A DNA stretch of 64,000 nucleotides from positions 124,001 through 188,000 of the forward strand of contig JBMNVN010000003.1 of NCBI GenBank assembly GCA_050946835.1, read 5' to 3'. The stretch comes from UBA1447 sp002329225. Its GTDB lineage: Bacteria > Bacillota > Clostridia > Oscillospirales > Acutalibacteraceae. Numbering within the stretch: position 1 is the stretch's first letter; each line of letters opens with the position of its first letter. Made by a program: the position numbers and the translations under genes. Under the pieces are notes generated by a model. The model was not told the origin of the DNA. It did no database searches and saw only the letters and a list, made by a program, of their open reading frames with translations. This document shows positions 34,040 through 42,040 of this stretch, in pieces.

Positions 34040-34924
34040 ATGGAAAACAAGGTTTATCAGCCCCACAAATCTTCTCTGGGAGAAATCGATGCAAACGTTA
34101 TCGCAGTGCTTAGTTATGGAGCCGCAATTATCTTCAGCTACATACCAGTACTCAAGTTTTTTGCCTGGCTTGCACCGCTTATAGTCTATTTTATTGAAAA
34201 GAAAAGTCCTTTAGTAAAATTCCACGCCTTACAGGCGCAGGTTATTAACGTAGCCGGTTCAGTTATTTCCTTTTTCTTATTTATTATCGGCAAAATCATC
34301 TCCCACGCACTTACCAGCAGAACATATGACCTTTGGAACTACGAAGATTATTACAGCAACATACAAAAAGCATCAATAGGCGCCACAGTATTTTTTGTCC
34401 TCAGTCTTATTGTTACCGTTGTAATGATGGCAATTGGAATTATCGCAGCGGTTAAGGCCTTTCAGTACACTGAGTATAAACTGCCCGTAATCGGTGATTT
34501 AGCGGCAAAATTGAACGAAAAGCTTGGCAAAGTTAACTTGGGCGGAAATAACGCTCAAACAGGTCCAACACAGCAGCAATGGACACCTCCCGGACAACCG
34601 CAAGACGCTCCGCCTGCACAGCAGACACCGCCGCAACAGTGGACACCGCCCGCACAGCAGGCACCTCCGCAACAGTGGACACCCCCTGCACAACAGGCGC
34701 CTCCGCAGCAATGGACACCGCCCGCACAACAGGCGCCTCCGCAGCAATGGACACCGCCCGCACAACAGGCGCCACCGCAACAGTGGACTCCGCCCGCTTC
34801 CCCTCCCGCTCAACCAGCAGTTGAAACTCAACCGGAACAACCTGTTGAGCCTCCCCCTGCAGATGCGCAGCCCAAATTTGACCCTCAGACCGGTCAGCCC
34901 ATTGAACCGCCAACGGAAAACTAA
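34040..34924 (+). CDS. DUF4870-like membrane protein with Gln/Pro/Trp repeat tail
   Basis: The 294-residue protein has an N-terminal membrane domain of about three to four helices (residues ~18-150) with the DUF4870 pattern: AVLSYGAAIIFSYI, LAPLIVYFIEKKSPLVKFHALQAQ, then helices near 90-150. From residue ~175 the tail is rich in Gln, Pro, Trp and Thr, made of a 12-residue unit (QQWTPPAQQAPP). The tail is probably unstructured and lies in the cytoplasm or outside depending on helix number. The start is supported by AAGGAGG. Function is unknown. Confidence 0.8.
   Translation: MENKVYQPHKSSLGEIDANVIAVLSYGAAIIFSYIPVLKFFAWLAPLIVYFIEKKSPLVKFHALQAQVINVAGSVISFFLFIIGKIISHALTSRTYDLWNYEDYYSNIQKASIGATVFFVLSLIVTVVMMAIGIIAAVKAFQYTEYKLPVIGDLAAKLNEKLGKVNLGGNNAQTGPTQQQWTPPGQPQDAPPAQQTPPQQWTPPAQQAPPQQWTPPAQQAPPQQWTPPAQQAPPQQWTPPAQQAPPQQWTPPASPPAQPAVETQPEQPVEPPPADAQPKFDPQTGQPIEPPTEN
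34634..34798 (+). repeat. 36-bp tandem repeat in the DUF4870 protein gene
   Basis: Units start at 34634, 34670, 34706, 34742 and 34778 (last one partial), each coding QQWTPPAQQAPP, with more degenerate copies just upstream from ~34574. Synonymous changes between units show that the repeat is not brand-new, and selection has kept the peptide. Confidence 0.85.
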
Positions 34925-34950
34925 TTAAATCAAACGGCTTGTAAAACACT

Positions 34951-34983
34951 CAGCGGGAGAAAACCGACGGTTTTCTCCCGCTG
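34951..34983. terminator. Bidirectional terminator between DUF4870 and MoaD-like genes
   Basis: CAGCGGGAGAAAACC (34951-34965) pairs perfectly with GGTTTTCTCCCGCTG (34969-34983) around a 3-nt loop. Flanking T-richness is modest on both strands. Confidence 0.7.
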
Positions 34984-34998
34984 ATTATTAAGTGCAAA

Positions 34999-35250
34999 CT
35001 ACTCTGCCGATACGGTTGCAGGCGAAATAAACAGCACCTCGTCCCCGTCTTTCAGACGGGCTTTTTTTGATTTGCAACGGACACCGTTAATATAAATCAG
35101 AGCATCGGCAAAGGTGAGGCTTAACTTTCCCTCCAACAATCCGTTGATTTTGTCCAGCATATTTCCAACACAAGCGGCATCTATTTCCGCATTTCCCATT
35201 CCGGAATCGGCTCTCATGACGCCGAAAAACCTTACATTAACTTTAGCCAC
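34999..35250 (-). CDS. MoaD/ThiS-like ubiquitin-fold protein without C-terminal Gly-Gly
   Basis: MoaD family proteins donate sulfur to molybdopterin by a C-terminal thiocarboxylate on Gly-Gly. This 83-residue protein has the beta-grasp pattern (VNVRFFGVMR, ALIYINGVRC, LKDGDEVLFISP) but ends ISPATVSAE with no Gly-Gly, so it cannot form the usual thiocarboxylate. It lies 12 bp downstream of the AOR gene and would be cotranscribed with it. Proteins like this next to AOR genes may act in tungsto-enzyme maturation. The downstream frame gives no Gly-Gly either, so a simple frameshift is unlikely. Confidence 0.8.
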   Translation of the reverse strand: MAKVNVRFFGVMRADSGMGNAEIDAACVGNMLDKINGLLEGKLSLTFADALIYINGVRCKSKKARLKDGDEVLFISPATVSAE

Positions 35251-35262
35251 CTTGCTCCCCCT

Positions 35263-37152
35263 TTATGCATCAATGCCGAGTTTTTTGAGCGTAGACTTTT
35301 TCGGCACTCCGTTTTTCCATCCTCTTATGCGGTAGTAGCTTTTGAGCATTTTATTCAGCGGGACTTTGGACTTTTTATTCCCCGCCTCCTGCTCTTCGTC
35401 AGTCAGGCGACCGGGCAGCCTGTCCGCTCCGGCGCTTTGACCCAAGATAATGTTGCACTGACGTTCAAGGTTATAACCGCGCTCCCCGATTCTCAGCATT
35501 TTGCCGATGTTCATCTTCATCCCCGCAGCGTATTTAAGCGCATAGGGGTACTTGATAAGAGGAAGATTGATACCGGCTATTGCCGGGTATTTTACCATCA
35601 GAGCTATGACGGGGCCGACAGCAATAAAACCGAAATTTATGAACTTGGTAATAAAACTGTTCGGTTTGGCAATAAGCGGCCCGGGGAAGACCACATAGGA
35701 GGTAAAAAGACAACTGCCCGCCGCAGATATGGCCTCCATAAAGTTTTGGAAAAATATGTTGATTGCCGCTTTGCTCTTGGGGGTGTAGGGATTTATGTGT
35801 AAACCGAGGCCCTCAACCACCACCAGATAACCGGCATTAAGGTGGCAGCCGCCCCGATTTGCCGTGGCGTAGCCCAAGCCCTGCCCGACCGCACCCCGGG
35901 GTTCATAGGCGGCAAGTTCCATTCCCTTTGCCTGAATTGCGAACTCTTTACCGCCAAAACGCTCAGACATTCTTTTTGTGCCCTCCGCCAGAATATCGCC
36001 TATACCCCTGCGGGCAGCTATATCTTCAAAAAGTTCCGATATTCCGTCGGTTTCGCCGAATTTAAGGCCGTTGTCCCACAGGCCCTTTTCCGCCAACTCC
36101 ATGGCGAAAGCTATGCTGCCCGCAGCGGACATTGTGTCCAAACCCAACTCGTCAAGTTCATAATTCCAGCGGTTGATAAGTTCAAGGTTGCTGTTTAAAA
36201 GATTCGGACCGAGTAAACCCAACGTTTCCAACTCCGGGCCTTTGACCACCTTGCCGTTGACTTCCACCCGCCTTGTACACTGAATCACACAGCTTGTGCA
36301 GCCGGAGTTTTTAACCAGATACTTTTCGGCTAAGGTTTCACCCGACACTTTTTCAAACTCGTCAAAACGCCCGGCGCTGAAATTTTTAGTGGCAAGTATT
36401 TTTTGAGCCTGCATAGGAGCCACCAAGCCTGCCGTGCCGAGTTTTGGCAGTTGCCTGCCCGTGAGAGGATGTTTGCGGAGTTGCTCAATCCATTTTTTGT
36501 TGGTTTCTTTGAGCTTTTCTTTGTCCGCAACCTCCGGTTTAAAAGAACCGGCCGCAGTAACCGCCTTAAGGTTTTTGTCACCGAAAACGGCACCCACACC
36601 GCCTCTGCCCGCAGCCCTTTCACCGCTGAACACGGCGGCATACAGCACCTTGTTTTCACCCGCCGGCCCTATAACCATTTTGCCGGTTTTAGGGGGCAAT
36701 TTTTCCTGAGCCGGGGTCACATGCAGACCCCATAAATCCGCAGCATCAACGAAGACTACAGTTTCCTGTGTGATTTCCAAAACCGTCGGTTTTTTAGCTT
36801 TCCCCGTTATAATCAGGCCGTCATATCCCGACCTTTTAAGGAACATACCGAAATCCCCTCCGCAGTTGGAGGAGGTAAGAATGTTTGTGAGAGGTGAAAT
36901 TGTTGAGATGTTAAACCGGGAACTGCTCGGGCAGCCGCAGCCGGACAACGGCCCCGTTGTCACCACCAGCCAGTTATCCTCATCAAAGGCTTTCATACCG
37001 GGCTTTATGTGGCGAAAAAGGATTTCCGCCGCCATAATTTTGCCGCCTATTGTTCTTTCCCTGTCCTTATCTGTCCAGGGGTACTCCTCCCAGGTTTCAT
37101 CGGTCAGGTCAACTTTTAATACCTTACCGGCATACGCACCGAAATCAGTCAT
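35263..37152 (-). CDS. Aldehyde ferredoxin oxidoreductase family protein
   Basis: AOR-family enzymes oxidise aldehydes to acids (or reduce acids) with ferredoxin, using a tungsten or molybdenum bis-pyranopterin and a 4Fe-4S cluster. The 629-residue protein has the N-terminal pattern with GKVLKVDLTDE and TTGPLSGCGCPSSSRF, cluster ligands C285xxC288xxxC292 and the later Cys in RGGCHLNAGY, and the cofactor-binding segment GAVGQGLGYATANRGG. The C-terminal 130 residues are hydrophobic in part and longer than in the archaeal enzyme. It lies between an iron alcohol dehydrogenase and a MoaD-like gene, with tupABC and moa/moe genes nearby. Substrate unknown. Confidence 0.9.
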   Translation of the reverse strand: MTDFGAYAGKVLKVDLTDETWEEYPWTDKDRERTIGGKIMAAEILFRHIKPGMKAFDEDNWLVVTTGPLSGCGCPSSSRFNISTISPLTNILTSSNCGGDFGMFLKRSGYDGLIITGKAKKPTVLEITQETVVFVDAADLWGLHVTPAQEKLPPKTGKMVIGPAGENKVLYAAVFSGERAAGRGGVGAVFGDKNLKAVTAAGSFKPEVADKEKLKETNKKWIEQLRKHPLTGRQLPKLGTAGLVAPMQAQKILATKNFSAGRFDEFEKVSGETLAEKYLVKNSGCTSCVIQCTRRVEVNGKVVKGPELETLGLLGPNLLNSNLELINRWNYELDELGLDTMSAAGSIAFAMELAEKGLWDNGLKFGETDGISELFEDIAARRGIGDILAEGTKRMSERFGGKEFAIQAKGMELAAYEPRGAVGQGLGYATANRGGCHLNAGYLVVVEGLGLHINPYTPKSKAAINIFFQNFMEAISAAGSCLFTSYVVFPGPLIAKPNSFITKFINFGFIAVGPVIALMVKYPAIAGINLPLIKYPYALKYAAGMKMNIGKMLRIGERGYNLERQCNIILGQSAGADRLPGRLTDEEQEAGNKKSKVPLNKMLKSYYRIRGWKNGVPKKSTLKKLGIDA

Positions 37153-37179
37153 AACACACCTCTGAATCCGCTTATTTTT

Positions 37180-38391
37180 TCAACCCTTAATCTTTTTAAC
37201 CAGGGCTGTACAATCATCTTCAAACATAATTTTGGGCACCGGATACAAGGGATTGGCTTCATGAAGGGCTCGGGATACAATCAGAGGAATATCCTCATCC
37301 CGTATTTGTTCAAAATGTTCCGGTATATCAAACTTCCGGAGCAGTTCTTTAACGGCTGAAATAAATACTTTAGCCTTTTCTTCCGTACTTTGATTTGCCG
37401 AGGCAAGCCCCGCAAAATCGGCAAGCTCTGCCAGAGAGCGATAAACGGAAGAACCGTAGTATTCCAACACATAGGGAAGCACAACCGCATTCGCCAAGCC
37501 GTGGGGTATGGAGTAAAGCCCCCCGAGATTATGGGCAATGGCGTGTACGTAACCCACATAGGCTCTGGTAAAGGCCAGGCCCGCATAGTGGGACGCCAAA
37601 AGCATCTGCTCTCTTGCGTAAATATCCTCACCGTTTTGATAGGCTTTTTCAAGACTTTCAAATATGAGTTTTACCGCTTTAAGACCAAGCTCAGCCGACT
37701 CTTTGGTATTCTTTTGCCCGATATAGGCCTCCACCGCATGGGTAAGGGCATCCAAGCCGGTCCAGGCTGTTATATGCTTAGGCAAACCCAAGGTAAGTTC
37801 CGGGTCCAAAACCGCATAAAGGGGACAAAGTTTAAAGTCGGTTATTGCATACTTTTCCTGAGCTTTGTTATCCTTAACAACCGCCACTATGGTGCACTCC
37901 GAACCGGTACCGGCAGTTGTGGGTACGGCAAACAGCGGAGGCAGGCTATTAGTTACTTTCAGTAATCCGCGCATTTTTTTGACGCTTTTTTTAGGATTGG
38001 CAACCCTCGCTGCCGCCGCTTTTGCACAATCCATGGGGGAACCGCCGCCGAAGGCTATAACCCCTTCGCAATTGTTTGCTTCATAAATTGATTTTGCCTG
38101 TTCAATGTTTTCAACCGAAGGATCCTGTTGAACGCCGTCATAAACAAAGTACTGAATATTATTGCTGCTTAAATCCTCCATAAGCGGGTTCGGAAGCCCT
38201 AAAGCGGATAAGCCTTTGTCGGTAACAAGAAGCACCCGGTTGATTTTATGTTTTTTTAAAACTTCCGGCAGTTTGTGTATGCTTCCGGCACCCGTAATTA
38301 AAATCGGTTTTCGGTGGCGCATCAGAAAAGAAGCGACATAAAAATTAAACTGATAAATCCTGTAGTTAATTATCCTGAATAAGTTGAGCAT
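37180..38391 (-). CDS. Iron-containing alcohol dehydrogenase
   Basis: The 403-residue protein is a group III (iron-dependent) alcohol dehydrogenase: GGGSPMDCAKAAAAR (NAD-binding), the metal-binding stretch with D/H ligands in LDALTHAVEAYIG and YVHAIAHNLGGLYSIPHGLANAVVLP. I chose ATG 38391 because AGAAGG is 6 nt upstream; the frame extends 34 codons further without a ribosome site. It would interconvert an alcohol and an aldehyde that the AOR enzyme downstream (27 bp) could oxidise, a two-step alcohol/aldehyde module. The preceding 112 bp hold a hairpin. Confidence 0.9.
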   Translation of the reverse strand: MLNLFRIINYRIYQFNFYVASFLMRHRKPILITGAGSIHKLPEVLKKHKINRVLLVTDKGLSALGLPNPLMEDLSSNNIQYFVYDGVQQDPSVENIEQAKSIYEANNCEGVIAFGGGSPMDCAKAAAARVANPKKSVKKMRGLLKVTNSLPPLFAVPTTAGTGSECTIVAVVKDNKAQEKYAITDFKLCPLYAVLDPELTLGLPKHITAWTGLDALTHAVEAYIGQKNTKESAELGLKAVKLIFESLEKAYQNGEDIYAREQMLLASHYAGLAFTRAYVGYVHAIAHNLGGLYSIPHGLANAVVLPYVLEYYGSSVYRSLAELADFAGLASANQSTEEKAKVFISAVKELLRKFDIPEHFEQIRDEDIPLIVSRALHEANPLYPVPKIMFEDDCTALVKKIKG

Positions 38392-38451
38392 AAAATACCT
38401 TCTCTTGATTTGATGTTTTGACATAATGCCTGCCCGGATATATTGACTTAA

Positions 38452-38489
38452 ATTCCCCGCATTAATTGACAAGGCTCGCCGGGGGGAAT
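38452..38489 (-). other. Hairpin in the leader of the alcohol dehydrogenase gene
   Basis: ATTCCCC (38452-38458) pairs with GGGGAAT (38483-38489) with a 24-nt loop. It lies between the Mog stop and the dehydrogenase start on the minus strand. It lacks a following T tract, so it is more likely an RNA processing or stabilising stem than a terminator. Confidence 0.35.
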
Positions 38490-38503
38490 ACAATGTCAGG
38501 GAC

Positions 38504-39022
38504 TTAACGTGCGCAATTTTTAACCCTTGCGTTTATTAAATCCGCGGCGTGTTCCAGCACGGGCAGAACCGTTGACAGATTTTCCGTAACCGCCTTGGGA
38601 CTGCCGGGAAGATTTATAATAAGGGTTTTACCGCGTACACCGGCAACCGCCCTGGAAAGCATTGCCCGAGGGGTTATCTCAAGGCTTTTTTGCCGCATTG
38701 CCTCGGCAATCCCGGGTATTATACGCTCCACCACCGCCAAAGTGGCTTCCGGTGTCACATCCCGGGGAGAAATCCCCGTTCCGCCTGTGGTAAAAATTAT
38801 ATCCGCTTTGTTTAAGTCGCATATCTCGCCGAGTTTTTGCATAATCCGCTCTTTGTCGTCAGGCAGACATTCATACAAAACCACCTGCGCTCTGCCTTTC
38901 AGCTGCTCTTCAATAAGCGGGCCGCTGTTATCCTCCCGCTCACCGGCAAAGCCGCTGTCGCTTATACAGAGGACTGCCGCTTTTAAAACGGTTATCGGGT
39001 TTTTTTCATCGGTTTGCGGCAT
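38504..39022 (-). CDS. MogA/MoaB family molybdopterin adenylyltransferase
   Basis: This family adenylates molybdopterin before metal insertion by MoeA. The 172-residue protein has TVLKAAVLCISDSGFAGEREDNSGPLIEEQL, the motif IIFTTGGTGISPRDVTPEA, and IPGIAEAMRQKSLEITPRAMLSRAVAGVRGKTLIINLPGSPKA. I chose ATG 39022, which has AAGGAGGTG upstream and a promoter at 39050-39079; the upstream 19 codons fall in the promoter. It is the first gene of the leftward unit with the dehydrogenase, AOR and MoaD-like genes, and it diverges from lipA. Confidence 0.92.
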   Translation of the reverse strand: MPQTDEKNPITVLKAAVLCISDSGFAGEREDNSGPLIEEQLKGRAQVVLYECLPDDKERIMQKLGEICDLNKADIIFTTGGTGISPRDVTPEATLAVVERIIPGIAEAMRQKSLEITPRAMLSRAVAGVRGKTLIINLPGSPKAVTENLSTVLPVLEHAADLINARVKNCAR

Positions 39023-39049
39023 TGAATTATGCACCTCCTTCCAGTGTGC

Positions 39050-39079
39050 ATTATACCACAAAGGCAGTGTTATTAACAA
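39050..39079 (-). promoter_or_regulatory. Promoter of mog-ADH-AOR unit
   Basis: Minus strand: TTGTTA (39074-39079), 18-bp spacer, perfect TATAAT (39050-39055). The start of transcription falls near 39043, about 20 nt before the ATG at 39022. Confidence 0.65.
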
Positions 39080-39096
39080 TTTTTTCGAGGTCGATT

Positions 39097-39972
39097 ATGG
39101 AACTGAAAAGAAAACCGCCCTGGCTTAAAAGTAAAATATCCGCCGCCCAAGGGGTGCAAATGGCCAACATGCTGCGGGGAATGGGACTCCACAGTGTTTG
39201 TGAAAGCGCCAACTGCCCCAACCTGGGGGAATGTTTTGCCAACAAGACCGTAACCTTTATGATTCTCGGAGGAAGCTGCACAAGGAACTGCGCTTTTTGC
39301 GCCGTGCCAAAGGGCGGCGTTGAACCCCTTGACCCCGAAGAACCCGCAAAAGTGGCTGAGGCAGCCAAGGCTTTGGGCAGTCTGCATACTGTTGTTACCT
39401 CCGTCACCCGGGACGATTTGCCCGACGGAGGAGCCGAACATTTTGCCAAAACCGTAAGAGCGCTGAAAGAAACTTTGCCCGGCAGCACGGTTGAAGTGCT
39501 TATACCGGACTTTAAAGGAAACCCGGACGCTTTAAAGACCGTGCTTGATTCGGGGCCGGAAATAGTCAACCACAATATTGAAACCGTGCCGGCCCTTTAC
39601 CCCGATGTGCGCCCGGGAGCCGTTTATGAACGCTCTTTGGAACTTATAAAAAGAATAAAAACCGCAGCGGACGGCATTTACAGCAAAACCGGCCTGATGG
39701 TGGGCCTGGGTGAATCGGAAGAGGAAGTTTTTGCGGTTTTTGACGACCTTGTTTCAGTCGGCTGCGATATGCTCACCATAGGCCAATACCTTCGGCCTTC
39801 AAAAAATCATCACCCCGTGGCCGAATACATTCATCCCGCACAATTTGAAAAATATAAAGAAGCCGCTTTGGAAAAAGGCTTAAAATTCGTCGCCTCCGGC
39901 CCTCTGGTAAGAAGTTCCTACCGGGCGGCCCGGGGCTTTGAGGAGTTGAATAAAAACATTGATTTACCTTGA
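39097..39972 (+). CDS. lipA: Lipoyl synthase
   Basis: LipA inserts two sulfurs into octanoyl groups on lipoyl domains, using radical SAM chemistry. The 291-residue protein has the auxiliary cluster motif C35xxxxC40xxxxxC46 (CESANCPNLGEC) and the radical SAM motif C61xxxC65xxC68 (CTRNCAFC), plus a C-terminal segment with QYLRPSKNHHPV and SGPLVRSSYRA. I chose ATG 39097 behind GAGG; the frame extends 25 codons upstream into the mog gene on the other strand. It overlaps lplA by 14 nt, so the two are translationally coupled. Confidence 0.96.
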   Translation: MELKRKPPWLKSKISAAQGVQMANMLRGMGLHSVCESANCPNLGECFANKTVTFMILGGSCTRNCAFCAVPKGGVEPLDPEEPAKVAEAAKALGSLHTVVTSVTRDDLPDGGAEHFAKTVRALKETLPGSTVEVLIPDFKGNPDALKTVLDSGPEIVNHNIETVPALYPDVRPGAVYERSLELIKRIKTAADGIYSKTGLMVGLGESEEEVFAVFDDLVSVGCDMLTIGQYLRPSKNHHPVAEYIHPAQFEKYKEAALEKGLKFVASGPLVRSSYRAARGFEELNKNIDLP

Positions 39973-40936
39973 AAGCGACAGCTCCGATGCGAACTTTAAT
40001 TTTGCACTTGAAAGCTACGCCATGGATGAACTGAACATAGGCGACTGCTATTTTATGTTCTGGCGCACAAATCCAACTCTTATGGCGGGGCGCTACCAAA
40101 ACATCTTGGCGGAAATCAATATGCCTTTTGCAAAAGAGAATAACATTCATATTGTCCGCCGCATTACCGGGGGAGGCACCATTTACACCGACCTCAACGG
40201 CTGGCAATTTTCTTTTATTGTAAAAACGGAGGGAGAAAAGCAGATAAATTTCGGGCGTTTTACGAAGCCTGTCATTACGGCTCTGCAGCGTCTGGGCGTA
40301 CCCGCTCAGGCGGGGGACAGAAACGACCTGCTTATTGAGGGCAGAAAGTTTTCCGGCAACGCCCAATATGTACGCAAAGACCTTACCCTGCACCACGGTT
40401 CCCTCCTGTTTGACACAAACCTTGAAAACCTGGTTCGGGCTTTGACACCGGATGATGAAAAGCTGGTCAGCAAGGGCATAAAGTCCGTCCGTCAGCGGGT
40501 GACCAATATAGCCGAATACCTGGATACAAAAATAACTTCGGAAGAATTCCGGGATTTAATGTTGGAATACCTGCTTAAAGATACCGAAACATACAGCCTT
40601 AACAGCCATGATTTACAGCGTGTTAAAGAGATAAGCCGTGACAAATTTGACAGTTGGGAATGGAACTTCGGCGGCAACCCGAAATTCAACATCTCAAAGG
40701 AAAATCGCTTCCCCGGAGGGAAACTCCGCGCCGACTCGCTGGTAAAAGACGGCCGAATAAAGCGTATAAGCTTCAGCGGCGATTTTTTTGCCAACAAAGA
40801 GCCAGCCGCACTTGAGACCGCTTTGACGGGCTGTTTATATGAAGAAAATGCTGTCAGAAAAGCGCTGGCAGAAAACGATGCCGGCAGCGTATTTATGAAC
40901 ATAAACCTTGAACAAGTACTCAGTTGTATTGTATAA
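39959..40936 (+). CDS. lplA: Lipoate-protein ligase
   Basis: LplA activates lipoate with ATP and transfers it to lipoyl domains. The 325-residue protein has MIYLESDSSDANFNFALE at the start, RRITGGGTIYTDLNGWQFSFI (RRxTGGG motif), GRKFSGNAQYVRKDLTLHHGSLLF and a C-terminal accessory domain. The start codon is TTG at 39959, inside lipA; no alternative fits the family N-terminus. With lipA it gives both synthesis and salvage of lipoate, as in other Clostridia that use glycine cleavage or 2-oxoacid dehydrogenase complexes. Neither complex is in the window. Confidence 0.93.
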   Translation: MIYLESDSSDANFNFALESYAMDELNIGDCYFMFWRTNPTLMAGRYQNILAEINMPFAKENNIHIVRRITGGGTIYTDLNGWQFSFIVKTEGEKQINFGRFTKPVITALQRLGVPAQAGDRNDLLIEGRKFSGNAQYVRKDLTLHHGSLLFDTNLENLVRALTPDDEKLVSKGIKSVRQRVTNIAEYLDTKITSEEFRDLMLEYLLKDTETYSLNSHDLQRVKEISRDKFDSWEWNFGGNPKFNISKENRFPGGKLRADSLVKDGRIKRISFSGDFFANKEPAALETALTGCLYEENAVRKALAENDAGSVFMNINLEQVLSCIV

Positions 40937-40985
40937 TTGTAACCGGTTAAACCGCTTGTTACGGTTTTAGCGCATTGCGTTAAAA

Positions 40986-40991
40986 TATAAT
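40986..40991 (+). promoter_or_regulatory. Candidate -10 box of tupA transcript
   Basis: TATAAT at 40986-40991 lies ~30 bp before the riboswitch-like structure; no good -35 box at 17 bp was found, so confidence is low. Confidence 0.3.
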
Positions 40992-41020
40992 TCGATCCGA
41001 TTTTTACGGCCTAAGGCTTT

Positions 41021-41098
41021 GCTATGGCTGTAAAAACGAAGCCAAAATACTTTCATTGGCTTAAGGGCAGGGTTTGGAAACGTCCCCGCCTTCCGTGC
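41021..41098 (+). ncRNA. Probable Moco/Tuco riboswitch upstream of tupA
   Basis: The structure has a closing stem GC(T)ATGG (41021-41027) with CCGTGC (41093-41098), a hairpin AAGCCAA/TTGGCTT (41039-41045 with 41056-41062), and a third stem GGCAGGG/CCCCGCC (41066-41072 with 41084-41090) capped by TTTGGAAACGT. The order of GCC...GGC stem, then GGAAAC inside a GGG/CCCGCC stem, then CCGTG matches the Moco riboswitch class as I recall it; this is from memory and not from a covariance search. Its place ahead of the tungstate transporter supports it. The ribosome site at 41104 lies a few nt downstream, so translational control is likely. Confidence 0.55.
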
Positions 41099-41116
41099 TT
41101 GAAAAGGAGAAGAATT

Positions 41117-41977
41117 ATGAAAAAATTGCTCTGCGTAGGTCTTTCCCTGTTACTTGTGCTATCCCTGTTCGCCGGTTGCGAACAAAAGCCCGAAACTCCC
41201 ACCGGCACAACTGTCAACAAACCTGCAAACCCCGTTCTGCGCTGTTCCACCACCACCTCCGTTAACGACTCAAAGCTGATGGCCATGCTGGAACCCCTTT
41301 TTGAAGCCGAAACCGGCTACGACCTGCAAATCACCTCCAACGGAACCGGAGCCGCTATAAAACTCGGTGAAACCGGAGATGCGGATGTGATTTTGGTACA
41401 TGCCAAAGCGTCGGAAGAAGAGTTTATTGCAAACGGCTTCGGCATCAAACGCATTCCCTTTATGTTCAACTTCTTCGTTATTGTCGGCCCTAAAGATGAC
41501 CCGGCAGGGGTAAAAGGCAGTGCAAGCGCCGCCGATGCTCTTAAGAAAATTTCCGAAAAAGGCAGCAAACTTGTATCCCGCGGCGACGATAGCGGAACCC
41601 ACAAAAAAGAACTTGCCCTCTGGAAAGCCGCCGGTATCGAGCCGAAAGCGGAAACGGACAAATGGTATATCTCAGCCGGCAAAGGCATGGGCGACTGCCT
41701 TAACATGGCTAACGAAAGCGGCGCCTATGTTCTCACGGATAAGGGAACATATCTGTCCATGAAAGCAAACCTTGAAAACCTTGAAATTGTACTGAACGAA
41801 AGCGATGATATGAAGAACACCTACTCCCTCATCGCCTGCAATCCGGAAAAGAATGCGGGGCTCAATACCGAGGGCGCAAATGCCTTTATAGAATGGATGA
41901 CCAAAAAAGAAACCCTTGACAAGATCGCCGAATTCGGAATCTCCCAATACGGCGAAGCCCTTTTCTTTGTAGAATAG
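41117..41977 (+). CDS. tupA: Tungstate ABC transporter substrate-binding lipoprotein
   Basis: TupA binds tungstate outside the membrane and passes it to TupBC. The 286-residue protein has a lipoprotein signal peptide (LFAGC, Cys21), then STTTSVND, DVILVHAKASEE, SRGDDSGTHKKELALW and GKGMGDCLNMA, all typical of TupA instead of ModA. I chose ATG 41117 behind AAGGAGAAG; the longer frame starts within the riboswitch region. It is followed by a strong hairpin and then tupB. Confidence 0.93.
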   Translation: MKKLLCVGLSLLLVLSLFAGCEQKPETPTGTTVNKPANPVLRCSTTTSVNDSKLMAMLEPLFEAETGYDLQITSNGTGAAIKLGETGDADVILVHAKASEEEFIANGFGIKRIPFMFNFFVIVGPKDDPAGVKGSASAADALKKISEKGSKLVSRGDDSGTHKKELALWKAAGIEPKAETDKWYISAGKGMGDCLNMANESGAYVLTDKGTYLSMKANLENLEIVLNESDDMKNTYSLIACNPEKNAGLNTEGANAFIEWMTKKETLDKIAEFGISQYGEALFFVE

Positions 41978-41989
41978 TTGTTTTTTAAC

Positions 41990-42019
41990 GGGGTTGCCGT
42001 CCGCAGGGGCGGCAGCCCC
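41990..42019 (+). other. Intergenic hairpin between tupA and tupB
   Basis: A stem of about 13 bp (GGGGTTGCCGTCC with GGGCGGCAGCCCC, two G-T pairs) follows tupA by 13 nt. It is not followed by a T tract. Such stems after binding-protein genes commonly protect the upstream message and lower expression of the membrane genes. Confidence 0.6.
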
Positions 42020-42040
42020 TTACTGTTATCGGTGTTTTAA

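Noticed and set aside
34634..34798. Possible CRISPR-like array because of regular 36-bp period
   Set aside because: The repeats are contiguous, in frame and coding; there are no spacers.
34499..34949. Open frames antisense to the QQWTPP repeat, rich in Arg/Leu or Ala/Val
   Set aside because: Their repeats mirror the sense repeat; no start signals support them.
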